A stretch of DNA of 36,601 nt from Candidatus Ventricola gallistercoris (GCA_018716525.1 DVJV01000215.1:1-36601); one strand, 5' to 3'; numbered from the stretch's first letter, positions 1-8,487 are shown. Translations and numbers: made by a program. The notes: generated from the letters alone by a model not told the origin.

Positions 1-495
1 CTGTGCGCGATGATCATTCCGCACATGTATTCCTCCGGCTACGCCGGTTCGGGCCGCGTGGTCAACATGTATCACAGCTATGTGGTGCTGGCCTCCCCCA
101 TCGCGCTGGTGCTGGTGCTCATGCGCCTGCCTTCGCGCCGCCGGGCGGTGCTTGCCACAAGGCGCTCGCTTGCGGTCTGCACGGTGCTGGCAGCGGGCGC
201 GCTGGCCGTCTGGTGCGCAGGCGGGCAGCAAAGCCACTATGTGCAGCTCATCTGCGATCAGCTCGACGGCACGCAGGATGCCTACATTGCCCAGTTTCAG
301 CGGGAATATGCGCTGTGCGAAGCAGCCGGGGCAGAGGATGATGTGCTCCTGCCCGCCTGGACGGTGCAGACGCTGACCGGCAAGCCCACCGTCTACGAGG
401 ACCCGGCGGTCTGGACAAACGAGAGCATGGCGCACTACTTTGGCGTTGCGAGCGTGCGGGCTGTGCCCCAGGAGGAGATGGCGGTAGCCCCCTGA
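1..495 (+). CDS. C-terminal part of a polytopic membrane protein, unknown function (5' truncated)
   Basis: The reading frame is already open at base 1 and ends at TGA 493-495, so the start lies outside the window. Two hydrophobic segments are visible: one near bases 80-125 (VVLASPIALVLVL) and one near bases 175-215 (LAVCTVLAAGALAVW). About 85 polar residues follow, probably extracytoplasmic. I do not recognise a catalytic motif. The shape, membrane helices followed by a soluble tail, resembles large DUF6056-type or glycosyltransferase-C-like membrane proteins, but this is a guess. A GC-rich hairpin at 541-565 lies 45 bases after the stop. Confidence 0.6.
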   Translation: MCAMIIPHMYSSGYAGSGRVVNMYHSYVVLASPIALVLVLMRLPSRRRAVLATRRSLAVCTVLAAGALAVWCAGGQQSHYVQLICDQLDGTQDAYIAQFQREYALCEAAGAEDDVLLPAWTVQTLTGKPTVYEDPAVWTNESMAHYFGVASVRAVPQEEMAVAP

Positions 496-540
496 CGGGC
501 GGGGAAATTCCGCGCAGAAAAGGGGGATGGACAGAGGCAT

Positions 541-571
541 CCGCCTTCGCAGCAAGCGAAGGCGGGTGCTT
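541..571 (+). terminator. Probable intrinsic terminator after the membrane protein
   Basis: Arms CCGCCTTCGC (541-550) and GCGAAGGCGG (556-565) form a perfect 10-bp stem with an AGCAA loop. The trailing tract GTGCTTTGTCT is only weakly T-rich. A second small hairpin, CTGCGCC/GGCGCAG, follows at about 575-591. Confidence 0.55.
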
Positions 572-603
572 TGTCTGCGCCCGCGGCGCAGGGGGAAAGC
601 ATC

Positions 604-632
604 TTGCCACAGGGGGCAAAAAACAGTATAAT
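604..632 (+). promoter_or_regulatory. Promoter for the methyltransferase-trmD cluster
   Basis: A -35 box TTGCCA (604-609) and a perfect -10 box TATAAT (627-632) are separated by 17 bases. The methyltransferase start lies about 55 bases downstream of the expected transcript start. Confidence 0.7.
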
Positions 633-694
633 AAATAGAAGGGAACGCATACCGGCGCTGCAAGGCGGGTGATGCGAAGGACGGAGGGGCGACA

Positions 695-1963
695 ATGGCT
701 TGTACCTATATCCGCTGCGCCGCCGAGCGGCAGATGGGCCGGGAGAGCACAGGCACGCTGATTCAGGCGGAACTGCCCGCCTGTGGTCAGCAGCTCCTCT
801 CGCGCTATGGCGAGAGTGTGCAGACGGTGTATCTCGATCCGCCGTTTAACACCGGCAGGCGGTTTGATATGAAAGTGCGCGTGGGCACACAGGGGCATAA
901 GACCGGTTCGCCTGCCCTCGCCCTGCCGGCTTACGACGACCGGTGGCAAAGCCGCGAGCAGTATCTGGCCATGATGCGCGATGTGCTCACGCTTTCCCGC
1001 CAGCTTTTGAAAAAAGAGGGCACGATTTTCCTGCACATCGACAGCCACATGTATGCGCATCTGCGGCTGCTGATGGACGATATATTCGGCGAAAACAACT
1101 TTCTCAACGAGATCATCTGGGCATACCAGACCGGCGGGCGCGCGCGCACCTATTTTCCGCGCAAGCATGACGTGATTTTGTTTTACGCCAAATCCCGCTC
1201 CTATTATTTCAACATCCGCGCCGTCCCGGTGGCGCGCAGCGAGACGCGCAGCAACCACATGCGCCGCGCGGTCGATTCGGATGGGCGCACCTACCGGTCC
1301 ATCATGTCCGGCGGAAGGGAATACCGCTATTATGACGATGAGCCCACCTATCCCGGCGACGTGTGGGACGACATCAGCCACCTGCAGCAGAAGGACCCCC
1401 AGCGCACAGGTTTTGAAACGCAAAAGCCCCTCAAGCTGCTTCAGCGAATCGTGAGCTGTGCGTCGCAGCCGGGCGACCTGGTGTGCGATCTGTTTGCCGG
1501 AAGCGGCACCACCGCGGTGGCCGCCGCGCAGCTTGACAGGCGCTTTGTGTGCGTGGACCGCAGCCCGCTGGCCATCTCCGTGGCCGGCAAGCGCCTCAAT
1601 CAGACGATGCAGGATGCAACCTTTCACTTTGCCTACGATGTGGAGGCACCCTGCGGCCCGGATGACTGCCGGGTGGAAGCGGAGGTCTTTCCGGCGATCA
1701 GCTCGTATACCGTGCGCCTGATCGACTTTGCCTGTGATCAGGCGAAAGAGCAGGGCATTTCGGGCCTGGATGCGGTGGATCAGTGGTCGGCCGGGTTTGT
1801 GCAGGGGGATATCTACCGCCGGTGTGTGAGCAGTTCGCGCAGCGCGTCTTCGCCTGCGCTTGCTACGGCGCTGGAGATGCCCGTCTGCGCGGGCGAACCG
1901 TGCGTGATGATCGTGGATATCTGGGGAAACAGGCGCTTTTACCTGCCCAGAAGGAGATATTGA
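695..1963 (+). CDS. Site-specific DNA methyltransferase (adenine-N6 or cytosine-N4), beta class
   Basis: The 422-residue protein carries the catalytic motif IV as DPPF (residues 48-51) and the S-adenosylmethionine-binding motif I as FAGSGTT (267-273). Motif IV before motif I is the order of the beta class (PF01555, N6-adenine/N4-cytosine). The segment HIDSHMYAHLRLLMDDIFG and the following ENNFLNEIIW are typical of Mod-like enzymes. ATG 695 has GGAGGGG just upstream. No specificity subunit or obvious dedicated endonuclease is adjacent, so it may be an orphan methylase, although a Mrr-type nuclease gene lies 1.4 kb downstream on the same strand. The last ~100 residues match no motif I know and could hold the target-recognition region. 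Three bases separate it from the next gene, so the two are very likely co-transcribed. Confidence 0.9.
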   Translation: MACTYIRCAAERQMGRESTGTLIQAELPACGQQLLSRYGESVQTVYLDPPFNTGRRFDMKVRVGTQGHKTGSPALALPAYDDRWQSREQYLAMMRDVLTLSRQLLKKEGTIFLHIDSHMYAHLRLLMDDIFGENNFLNEIIWAYQTGGRARTYFPRKHDVILFYAKSRSYYFNIRAVPVARSETRSNHMRRAVDSDGRTYRSIMSGGREYRYYDDEPTYPGDVWDDISHLQQKDPQRTGFETQKPLKLLQRIVSCASQPGDLVCDLFAGSGTTAVAAAQLDRRFVCVDRSPLAISVAGKRLNQTMQDATFHFAYDVEAPCGPDDCRVEAEVFPAISSYTVRLIDFACDQAKEQGISGLDAVDQWSAGFVQGDIYRRCVSSSRSASSPALATALEMPVCAGEPCVMIVDIWGNRRFYLPRRRY

Positions 1964-1966
1964 GCG

Positions 1967-2602
1967 ATGAACAACGGATACATGGTCTATCTTCTGCGCA
2001 TTCTGGCGGCACAGGGCGCGCTGGCCTCGGTGTATACGGACCCGGATGATCCCGAAGGGTTTTCTGCCGGTTTTGTGGAGGCGGTGGACGGGCTGCACAC
2101 GCTCATGTGCGACCTGACCCCGTGGGGGCAGATCGACGGCTGGCGCGTGCGCCGCAATCAGGACGTGATTCAGGTGCTCTCCGGGGAGGAGTATGAGCAG
2201 CGTCTGGCCATGCTCATGACCTACCACAAGCAGCACCACCGCTTCTTTTTTAATGACCTGCCGGCGGAGGATACCGACCTGCTGCTCAGCGTGTTGCTCG
2301 AGTGCCGGGAGCGCAGGGAGATTGTCAGCGTGATCATTGGCGATGACATGATCACCGGCCGCGTGATGGAGGCCAACGGCCTGCGCCTCAAGCTGCGGGT
2401 GCTCGACTTCTTTGGCCGGGAGGCGGAGGAGGAGACGATCACGCTGCGGGCGATCGAGATCCTTGAAATCGACACGCAGGAAGAGAAGATGTACGCGGTG
2501 CTCGAGGAGATGGAGCGCCAGCGCGTGACGCTGCTGCCCGGCGGTGCGGATGGCGCGCCGGATGGCGGCGTGCCGGACGGCGCAGGGCCGGAGGAACCAT
2601 GA
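1967..2602 (+). CDS. Unrecognised 211-residue protein with possible Sm-like C-terminal barrel
   Basis: I do not recognise the family. It starts 3 bases after the methyltransferase stop, and its stop overlaps the trmD start (ATGA), so it is translationally coupled to trmD. Residues 1-110 are acidic and mixed alpha/beta. Residues ~115-170 (IVSVIIGDD, ITGRV, LRLKLRVLD, EETITLRAIEILEID) alternate in a way that recalls a small five-strand Sm/SH3-type barrel. This fold suggestion is inference from pattern only. The last ~25 residues are Gly/Asp/Pro-rich and look disordered. It occupies the place usually held by rimM ahead of trmD, but I see no RimM motifs. There is no signal peptide or membrane segment, so it is probably cytoplasmic. 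Confidence 0.75.
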   Translation: MNNGYMVYLLRILAAQGALASVYTDPDDPEGFSAGFVEAVDGLHTLMCDLTPWGQIDGWRVRRNQDVIQVLSGEEYEQRLAMLMTYHKQHHRFFFNDLPAEDTDLLLSVLLECRERREIVSVIIGDDMITGRVMEANGLRLKLRVLDFFGREAEEETITLRAIEILEIDTQEEKMYAVLEEMERQRVTLLPGGADGAPDGGVPDGAGPEEP

Positions 2603-3363
2603 AGATCACCATACTGACCATATTCCCGGAGATGTTTGCGCCGCTGCACCAGAGCATACTGGGCCGGGCGCAGAAGGCTGGTCTGCTGGATATTCGCGAG
2701 GTGGATATCCGGCCCTATTCCCTCAACAAGCATCACAACACGGACGATGCGCCCTATGGCGGCGGCGCAGGCATGGTGATGCTCGCCCAGCCGATTGCGG
2801 ATGCCATCCGCGATGTGCAGGGCGAGCACTTTTGCGGCAAGCGCATCTATCTGTCGCCGCGGGGCGCGACGCTGACGCAGAAGAAGGCGGAGGAGCTTTC
2901 CAAAGAGCAGGAGCTGATCCTGCTGTGCGGACATTATGAAGGGGTCGACCAGCGCGCGCTTGACCTGTACATCGATGAGGAAATCTCCATCGGCGATTAT
3001 GTGCTCACCGGCGGAGAGCTGGGGGCGATGGTGCTGGTGGATTGCGTGGCCCGGCTGGTGCCGGGGGTGCTCGGCTGCCAGGAAAGCGCGCAGACGGAGA
3101 GCTTTTCCTCGGGCCTGCTGGAATACCCGCAGTACACGCGCCCGCGCGAGTTTGAGGGGCTGACGGTGCCGGAGCCGCTGCTCAACGGCAATCACCAGCA
3201 CATTGTGGATTGGCAGCTGAGCGAATCGCTTTACATCACCCTGCGCCGCAGGCCGGAGATGGCCAGGGCGTTTCTGGAAGGGCGAAAGTTTACCCGGCAC
3301 GAGCAGAAGGTGGTGGACGCGGTGTTTGAGCGCATCCGCCAGGAGGACGGCGCGCAGGGCTAG
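2599..3363 (+). CDS. trmD: tRNA (guanine-N1)-methyltransferase TrmD
   Basis: TrmD methylates G37 at N1 in tRNAs reading CNN-type codons, using S-adenosylmethionine, and prevents frameshifting. The 254-residue length is normal for the family. Signature stretches are ILTIFPEMF at the N-terminus, DDAPYGGGAGMVM (about residues 50-62), LSPRGATL, LLCGHYEGVDQR and the knotted SAM site EISIGDYVLTGGELGAM. The start overlaps the previous stop by four bases, showing coupling. In most Bacillota trmD sits in rpsP-rimM-trmD-rplS; here it is separated from those partners and placed between a DNA methyltransferase cluster and a nuclease-like gene. Confidence 0.97.
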   Translation: MKITILTIFPEMFAPLHQSILGRAQKAGLLDIREVDIRPYSLNKHHNTDDAPYGGGAGMVMLAQPIADAIRDVQGEHFCGKRIYLSPRGATLTQKKAEELSKEQELILLCGHYEGVDQRALDLYIDEEISIGDYVLTGGELGAMVLVDCVARLVPGVLGCQESAQTESFSSGLLEYPQYTRPREFEGLTVPEPLLNGNHQHIVDWQLSESLYITLRRRPEMARAFLEGRKFTRHEQKVVDAVFERIRQEDGAQG

Positions 3364-3405
3364 CGCGTCGCCATCACGATACGACAAAGACGGAGGACTT
3401 GCCGC

Positions 3406-4038
3406 TTGGCCAAACGCAAGAAGAGGAGAGGACTGCTTTCTACCCTGTTTGACGGCCTGCTGACGCTGGTGGATATGGTTTGCGAGGGCATTGCAGGCGC
3501 GGTGGTGGCGCTGCTGCGGGCGTTGGGACAGCTGATTGTGCTGATCGCGCGCGGGCTGTGGGCGCTGCTGCGCGGGATCATCGGGGTGCTGCTATGGCCG
3601 TTTGCGCGGCTGTTCAGGCTCCTGGGGGCGCGCAGAAACGCCGCCTCGCGCTGCCTGAGGCTGACCGGCGGGGAGTTTGAGGCTTACGCCGCGCAGGTGC
3701 TTTCGGACAACGGTTTCAGACATGTGCAGGTGACGCGCGCCAGCGGCGACCAGGGGGTGGATATCCTGGCCGAGCGCAACGGCAAGACGTATGCCATCCA
3801 GTGCAAAAACTACAAGGGCGCCGTGGGAAACGCGGCCGTGCAGGAGGCCTTTGCCGGCGCGCAGTACTACGGGTGCGACAAGGCGGTGGTGCTGTGCACG
3901 GGGCGGTTTACGCGCGCGGCACAGGAGCTGGCGCAGCGCATAGGCGTGTCACTGTGGGACAGCGAACAGCTTTCGCACATGATGCGCGTGAGCGGCCGCA
4001 GGCCGGTGCACCGCCCTCCGGCGCGAAGGAGCGCCTGA
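3406..4038 (+). CDS. Membrane-attached Mrr-type (restriction endonuclease-like) nuclease
   Basis: Residues ~88-193 match the Mrr catalytic fold (PF04471): GGEFEAYAAQVL at the first helix, then GDQGVD (Asp119) and AIQCK (Gln132, Lys134), giving the D...QxK active-site pattern. The tail FTRAAQELAQRIGVSLWD is also typical. Residues ~15-75 are strongly hydrophobic with basic flanks and form one or two membrane segments, so the nuclease domain should face the cytoplasm. The start is TTG 3406, chosen because GGAGG (3392-3396) sits 9 bases upstream and the family alignment needs no more N-terminus. The last ~18 residues are Arg/Pro-rich. It follows trmD by 42 bases. Such proteins occur both in restriction of modified DNA and in uncharacterised housekeeping contexts, so its substrate is unknown. 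Confidence 0.85.
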   Translation: MAKRKKRRGLLSTLFDGLLTLVDMVCEGIAGAVVALLRALGQLIVLIARGLWALLRGIIGVLLWPFARLFRLLGARRNAASRCLRLTGGEFEAYAAQVLSDNGFRHVQVTRASGDQGVDILAERNGKTYAIQCKNYKGAVGNAAVQEAFAGAQYYGCDKAVVLCTGRFTRAAQELAQRIGVSLWDSEQLSHMMRVSGRRPVHRPPARRSA

Positions 4039-4123
4039 GCGGCCCGGCCGGGGCAGATGGAAAGCCGTGGGGGCGATGAGATGCCCAAACGGTGCAGAGA
4101 CGCCCCAAAATCGCGCGCAATGC

Positions 4124-4152
4124 TTGACAAAGCAGGCGTTCTTTAGTATGAT
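4124..4152 (+). promoter_or_regulatory. Promoter of glyS (T-box controlled)
   Basis: TTGACA (4124-4129) and TATGAT (4147-4152) are separated by 17 bases, a near-consensus vegetative promoter. Transcription should begin near 4159, at the start of the T-box leader. Confidence 0.85.
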
Positions 4153-4158
4153 AACGGT

Positions 4159-4325
4159 GCAATTCGTGTCGATGGGGTTGGCATCCCGGAGCGATGGCAT
4201 CAGTGAAATGAAAGTGGGCGCGCGTTTGCGCGTCAACAAGGGTGGAACCGCGGAAGGATGTCTTTCGTCCCTTGAATCCATGCGTCGGTGCGGATTCGGG
4301 GCAGCGCCTTCGCGCGGTTTTGTTG
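4159..4325 (+). promoter_or_regulatory. Glycyl T-box riboswitch leader of glyS
   Basis: The hallmark T-box sequence AGGGTGGAACCGCGG lies at 4239-4253, followed by CGTCCCTT (4267-4274), the other arm of the antiterminator. The competing structure pairs CCC-GAATCC (from about 4269) with GGATTC-GGG (from about 4292). A second hairpin, GCG/CGC, and a TTTTGTT tract follow near 4309-4325. A small hairpin CGCGC/GCGCG (about 4220-4232) resembles stem III. Uncharged tRNA-Gly is expected to pair with the TGGA bulge and permit read-through into glyS. Stem I must fit in roughly 60 bases, which is short. Two GGC triplets are present, and I could not decide which is the specifier. Confidence 0.88.
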
Positions 4326-4379
4326 TGGAGCCGGGTACGGCCCGCACGCCCCGGAGAGTGGGAAAGTGAGGCGTTTTTC

Positions 4380-5777
4380 ATGGCAAAGGTGCAAAACGAC
4401 AGGATGGACAAGATCGTCGCCCTGTGCAAGGGACGCGGCTTTGTGTTCCCCGGCTCGGAGATCTACGGCGGCCTGGCCAACTCCTGGGACTACGGCCCGC
4501 TGGGCGTGGAATTCAAAAACAACGTCAAGCGCGCATGGTGGAAGAAGTTCGTGCAGGAAAACCGCTACAATGTCGGCCTGGACTGCGCGATTCTGATGAA
4601 CCGTCAGGTCTGGGTGGCCAGCGGCCACGTGGGCAACTTCAACGACCCGCTGATGGACTGCAAGGCCTGCAAGGCGCGCTTCCGCGCGGACAAGCTCATC
4701 GAGGACTGGGCCAAGGCCAACGGCGAGGAGATCGAGGCGGACGGCTGGAGCAACGAGCGGCTTGAGGCGTTCATCGCCGAGAAGAATATTCCCTGCCCCA
4801 CGTGCGGCAAGCACGATTTTACGGGCATCCGCAAGTTCAACATGATGTTCAAGACGTTCCAGGGCGTCACGGAGGATGCCAGCAACGAGATCTATCTGCG
4901 CCCGGAGACCGCGCAGGGCATCTTCGTCAACTTCCAGAATGTGGCGCGCAGCACGCGCCGCAAGCTGCCGTTTGGCGTGTGCCAGATTGGCAAGAGCTTC
5001 CGCAACGAGATCACGCCGGGCAACTTCATCTTCCGCATCCGCGAGTTTGAGCAGATGGAGCTGGAGTTCTTCTGCATGCCGGGCACCGATCTGGAGTGGT
5101 TTGCCTACTGGCGTGCCTACTGCCGCGACTGGCTGCTGGGTCTTGGCATGAATCCCGAGCACCTGCGCCTGCGCGACCATAAGCCCGAGGAGCTGGCTCA
5201 CTATTCCAAAGCGACGACGGACTTTGAGTATCTCTTCCCGTTTGGCTGGGGCGAACTGTGGGGCGTGGCGGATCGCACCGATTACGACCTCAAGGCGCAC
5301 CAGACGACCTCCGGCAAGAGCATGGAGTACCTCAACCCCACCACAGGCGAAAAGGTCATTCCGTATGTCATCGAGCCGTCGCTGGGCGCAGACCGCGCGG
5401 CGCTGGCGTTCCTGTGCGAGGCGTACGAGGAGCAGCAGCTTGAGGGCGGCGACATGCGTGTGGTGATGCACCTGCACCCGGCGCTGGCGCCCTACAAGTG
5501 CGCGGTGCTGCCGCTGCAAAAGAACAAGCTCGGCGATAAGGCGACGGAAGTGTACGACATGCTGTCCAAGCACTTCATGGTCGATTACGACGAGACGGGC
5601 TCCATCGGCAAGCGTTACCGCCGTCAGGACGAGATCGGCACGCCCATGTGCGTGACCGTGGACTTTGACACGCTGGAGACGGGCGTTGTCACCGTTCGCG
5701 ATCGCGACACGATGGAGCAGGACAAGGTGCACATCGACGAGCTGGTCGCCTACATTCAGAAGAAGATCGAATACTGA
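4380..5777 (+). CDS. glyS: Glycyl-tRNA synthetase, dimeric (alpha2) type
   Basis: The enzyme charges tRNA-Gly with glycine using ATP. The 465-residue length and eukaryote-like class II sequence identify the single-chain alpha2 type rather than the two-subunit GlyQ/GlyS type. Visible signatures are [20 protein letters not shown] near the N-terminus, motif 2 [21 protein letters not shown], and motif 3 [11 protein letters not shown] near residue 340. Four Cys (CKAC and CPTC) between residues ~98 and 142 form the usual zinc-like insertion, and an anticodon-binding domain fills the C-terminus. ATG 4380 is chosen because GTGAGG (4366-4371) precedes it by 8 bases and homology begins there. The frame stays open further upstream, but that part is the T-box leader. 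Confidence 0.97.
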   Translation: MAKVQNDRMDKIVALCKGRGFVFPGSEIYGGLANSWDYGPLGVEFKNNVKRAWWKKFVQENRYNVGLDCAILMNRQVWVASGHVGNFNDPLMDCKACKARFRADKLIEDWAKANGEEIEADGWSNERLEAFIAEKNIPCPTCGKHDFTGIRKFNMMFKTFQGVTEDASNEIYLRPETAQGIFVNFQNVARSTRRKLPFGVCQIGKSFRNEITPGNFIFRIREFEQMELEFFCMPGTDLEWFAYWRAYCRDWLLGLGMNPEHLRLRDHKPEELAHYSKATTDFEYLFPFGWGELWGVADRTDYDLKAHQTTSGKSMEYLNPTTGEKVIPYVIEPSLGADRAALAFLCEAYEEQQLEGGDMRVVMHLHPALAPYKCAVLPLQKNKLGDKATEVYDMLSKHFMVDYDETGSIGKRYRRQDEIGTPMCVTVDFDTLETGVVTVRDRDTMEQDKVHIDELVAYIQKKIEY

Positions 5778-5837
5778 TCCGCGGCGATGCGGATGAAAAA
5801 CAGGCAAGCCGTTTCAATGGAAGGCGGCATGCCTCAA

Positions 5838-5916
5838 GCAGGGAAGAAGCACAGAGGATGAAAAGGGGAACGCGCAGCGCGTGCCCCGCATCCGTGAGCG
5901 GCTTCCCTGCTTTTTT
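5838..5916 (+). terminator. Large intrinsic terminator after glyS
   Basis: GCAGGGAAG (5838-5846) pairs with CTTCCCTGC (5902-5910), followed directly by six T (5911-5916). Inside it GGATG/CATCC, GGGG/CCCC and a CGCG/CGCG apex can stack, making an unusually long hairpin. Confidence 0.88.
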
Positions 5917-5982
5917 GATGGAAAGGTGCGTGGGGGTGCCGCAATGCTTGCGGCCCTAAACGCACAGGGGAGGAGGAATAAC

Positions 5983-6411
5983 GTGTTTGAAGCGCTACTG
6001 TATGAGGTTACTATGATTGCCGCACAGGTACATGAATCCCTCATGCACCTCAATGACAGCTTTGAGCTGGCGTTTGACGACAAGGAGCTGCACTTTCTGG
6101 TGATGTTTGGCATCGGTATGATGCTGTTCTTCATGGTGCATTTTGTCTTTAAGCGCCTGGCCAGGTGGAGTATTACGGCTATATCGTTTATCTATGTGTT
6201 CACGGTCATGACCGTGCTGGGTTTTGCCATTGAAATCGGCCAGCGCATTACCGGAACGGGGGAAATGGACTTTGGCGATGTGATTTCCGGCCTGTATGGT
6301 GTGCTGGTGTTCTTTTTGATCTATTCGGCTTACCGCATTGTGGTGTTTGCCGTCAAGCATATTGTGTGCAGGGGGCGTCCTTCCAGGAAAAACAGACTGG
6401 ATGAGGTATGA
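5983..6411 (+). CDS. VanZ-like small membrane protein
   Basis: The chosen start is GTG 5983, because AGGAGG (5971-5976) lies six bases upstream. ATG 5944 is in frame but has no such site and would read through this ribosome site. The 142-residue product has hydrophobic helices at about 36-57, 63-83 and 100-126. Between the second and third is E84-I-G-Q87 followed by D96-F-G-D99 and Gly103, which resembles the conserved E..Q...D..D...G core of VanZ-like proteins (PF04892). VanZ gives low-level teicoplanin resistance in enterococci, but most family members have no known role, so I make no functional claim. It lies between two terminators and is probably monocistronic. No good promoter is obvious in 5917-5970. 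Confidence 0.72.
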   Translation: MFEALLYEVTMIAAQVHESLMHLNDSFELAFDDKELHFLVMFGIGMMLFFMVHFVFKRLARWSITAISFIYVFTVMTVLGFAIEIGQRITGTGEMDFGDVISGLYGVLVFFLIYSAYRIVVFAVKHIVCRGRPSRKNRLDEV

Positions 6412-6426
6412 GGTTATTCATATGGA

Positions 6427-6487
6427 TAAAAAGGGCCGCCCGGAACTTCTCTGAAAAGTGACATCAGGGAAAGCTCCGGACGGCCCT
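6427..6487 (-). terminator. Intrinsic terminator of the GH13 gene
   Basis: Read on the minus strand, AGGGCCGTCCGGA (6487-6475) pairs with TCCGGGCGGCCCT (6444-6432) with one mismatch, followed by TTTTTATCC. It lies 57 bases past the GH13 stop. It faces the VanZ-like gene and may help stop that transcript too, although the T tract is on the minus side. Confidence 0.85.
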
Positions 6488-6543
6488 GGATAGATGCTGT
6501 TTGAATACGAGAAAACGGAAAGCAGAATGCCCCCTACTCCGGC

Positions 6544-8487
6544 TCAGGAGAGCTTTGCAAAGTAGGTGACCCCGCGCATCGCGTCCAGATGGATGCTGAA
6601 GGCGCCTTCGCTGGCAAAGAGCACGTCGTTTCGGTCTGAAACGAGGCACTGCGCGTCCATCACGTCCGAGGTCTTGACATACAGCGTCACATTGCGGCTG
6701 CTGCGGTTGATGAACGTCAGCGCGCAGGCGTCCTGCGCGGCTCGGCCCAGCGCATCCTGCCCGCCCTGGATGGTGCGGAGGATGCCCAGCACGTCGTTGC
6801 AGGGCGACAGATACCGGCACTCGCCCGTGCGCAGCACAGGATGTTCGCGGCGCATCTGGATGAGCGTGTGATAGACGCAGAGCACCTGCTGGTCTTCCTC
6901 GCCCCATGGATATGTGCGCCGGCAGAACGGATCGGCGCAGCCCTCCAGGCCGGCTTCATCGGCGTAGTAGATGCAGGGCATGCCCGGCACACTCATCACA
7001 GCGCGCAGCATCATGGCCTCGCGCTGAATGCCTCGGTCGCGCTCCTCTTTGGACAGGCAGAGGTTCGCGCGCTCGGCACGGGGAATGTCGTTGCCGTCGT
7101 TTCCGGCCAGCACGTTGAGGATGCGCGGCCTGTCGTGGCTGCCCATCAGGTTCATCAGCGCGTAGAGGAACGGCTTGGGATAGTTTTGCAGCAACGAGGA
7201 GAGCGACTGTGCCACCACGGTTGATGACTTGCGGCCCATCAGGAAATCGATGAGCGCATCGCGCAGCGGATAGTTCATCACGCTGTCCAGCGTGTCGCCC
7301 AGCACGTAGGAGCGAAGCTGGTTATAGGCGATCTTGTGGCTCGCATCCTCCCAGACCTCGCCGAGCACGGCCGCATCGGGCGAAACCGACTTGACCTCCT
7401 GCCGCAGTTCGCGAAGGAAGGGCATGGGCAATTCGTCGGCCACATCCAGCCGCCAGCCGCTTGTGCCTGCCCGCAGCCAGTGCTTGACGACGGCATCCTC
7501 ACCGTTTAGAATGTGCCGGCGGAAGTCTTCGTCCATCTCGTTGACGTTGGGCAGCGTGCGGAAACCCCACCAGCAGTCATAATCATCGGGCCAGTTGCGG
7601 AATGTGAACCACTTGTAGTAGGGCGATTGCTGACTTTGGTATGCGCCGACATCCTTGCCGTGCGTGCCGCGCCGGTTGAAGTAGACGCTGTCGTCGCCCA
7701 CATGCGAGAACACGCCGTCGAGCATCACACGGATGCCCATCTCACGCGCTTCCTTGCACAGGCGGCGGAGGGCTTCCTCATCGCCAAACATGGGATCGAC
7801 CCGCATGTAATCGCTCGTGTCGTACTTGTGATTGGTGCGCGCTTCAAAGATCGGGTTAAAGTACAGCACGCTGACACCCAGATCCTTCAGATAAGGCAGC
7901 TTTTGGCGAATGCCCTCCAGATTGCCGCCAAAGAAGTCGTTGGCAAAGTTATCCCCGTTTTCGGAGATGTTGAGCGCGGGCATCTCGCGCCAGTCCTGAT
8001 GCAGAAGGATATCCTGCCCTGCCTTGGCGTGCAAAAGCGCATCCGTTCCCTCGCCGTGGAAGAAGCGGTCCACCATGATCTGATACATCACGCCGTCGTG
8101 CATCCACTCGGGCGTCTTGTATGCAGGATCATAGACGGTGATCTGGAAGCTGTCGGGGCTGCCCATGACGCCTTCGCCGCAGCCGGTATGATCATTAGGC
8201 GCGCCGAGGATCTCCTTTCGTCCGTCGGCATAGGCCTCGAACCGGTACCAGTACAGATCGGGCGTGTCACCCACCGTCAGATGCGTCTCGTAGAAAGTTT
8301 TTCCATCGCGCGCCCCCAGAAGCTGCATGGGGTAGCAGTGCTCGCTGCCATTCCACACCCGAAGATCCATGCGATCCAGCACAAGACTTCCGCACAACGC
8401 CACGCGCAGGCGCAGCCGTGTGCCTGCTGGCACCGCGCCCGTGGGCGAACGATAAAACACATCCAGTGTGTTATGACACAAGTCCAT
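6544..8487 (-). CDS. GH13 alpha-glucan hydrolase (neopullulanase/cyclomaltodextrinase-like)
   Basis: The enzyme hydrolyses alpha-1,4 (possibly also alpha-1,6) links in maltodextrins or cyclodextrins. The four GH13 regions are present: DGVFSHVG, GWRLDVADEL with nucleophile Asp348, GEVWED with acid/base Glu377, and MGSHDRPR with Asp452. Residues 1-~125 form a beta-rich N-terminal domain like CBM34, typical of neopullulanase and cyclomaltodextrinase. The catalytic barrel starts at about DGVMYQIMVDRFF. There is no signal peptide, so it should act on imported oligosaccharides in the cytoplasm. ATG 8487 is preceded by GGAG at an 8-base spacing. An in-frame GTG at 8526 would add 13 residues but has a poor ribosome site. 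No sugar transporter is adjacent. Exact substrate preference cannot be read from sequence. Confidence 0.92.
   Translation of the reverse strand: MDLCHNTLDVFYRSPTGAVPAGTRLRLRVALCGSLVLDRMDLRVWNGSEHCYPMQLLGARDGKTFYETHLTVGDTPDLYWYRFEAYADGRKEILGAPNDHTGCGEGVMGSPDSFQITVYDPAYKTPEWMHDGVMYQIMVDRFFHGEGTDALLHAKAGQDILLHQDWREMPALNISENGDNFANDFFGGNLEGIRQKLPYLKDLGVSVLYFNPIFEARTNHKYDTSDYMRVDPMFGDEEALRRLCKEAREMGIRVMLDGVFSHVGDDSVYFNRRGTHGKDVGAYQSQQSPYYKWFTFRNWPDDYDCWWGFRTLPNVNEMDEDFRRHILNGEDAVVKHWLRAGTSGWRLDVADELPMPFLRELRQEVKSVSPDAAVLGEVWEDASHKIAYNQLRSYVLGDTLDSVMNYPLRDALIDFLMGRKSSTVVAQSLSSLLQNYPKPFLYALMNLMGSHDRPRILNVLAGNDGNDIPRAERANLCLSKEERDRGIQREAMMLRAVMSVPGMPCIYYADEAGLEGCADPFCRRTYPWGEEDQQVLCVYHTLIQMRREHPVLRTGECRYLSPCNDVLGILRTIQGGQDALGRAAQDACALTFINRSSRNVTLYVKTSDVMDAQCLVSDRNDVLFASEGAFSIHLDAMRGVTYFAKLS

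Noticed and set aside
248-2239. Long minus-strand open frame over the methyltransferase
   Set aside because: It mirrors the strong plus-strand methyltransferase gene and has no domain or start signal.
4070-4106. GGGGCG/CGCCCC pairing upstream of the glyS promoter as a terminator
   Set aside because: The loop is long and it is followed by A-rich rather than T-rich DNA on the plus strand.
4242-4379. Longer N-terminus for glycyl-tRNA synthetase
   Set aside because: The upstream open frame overlaps the T-box antiterminator and terminator; family homology and a ribosome site start at 4380.
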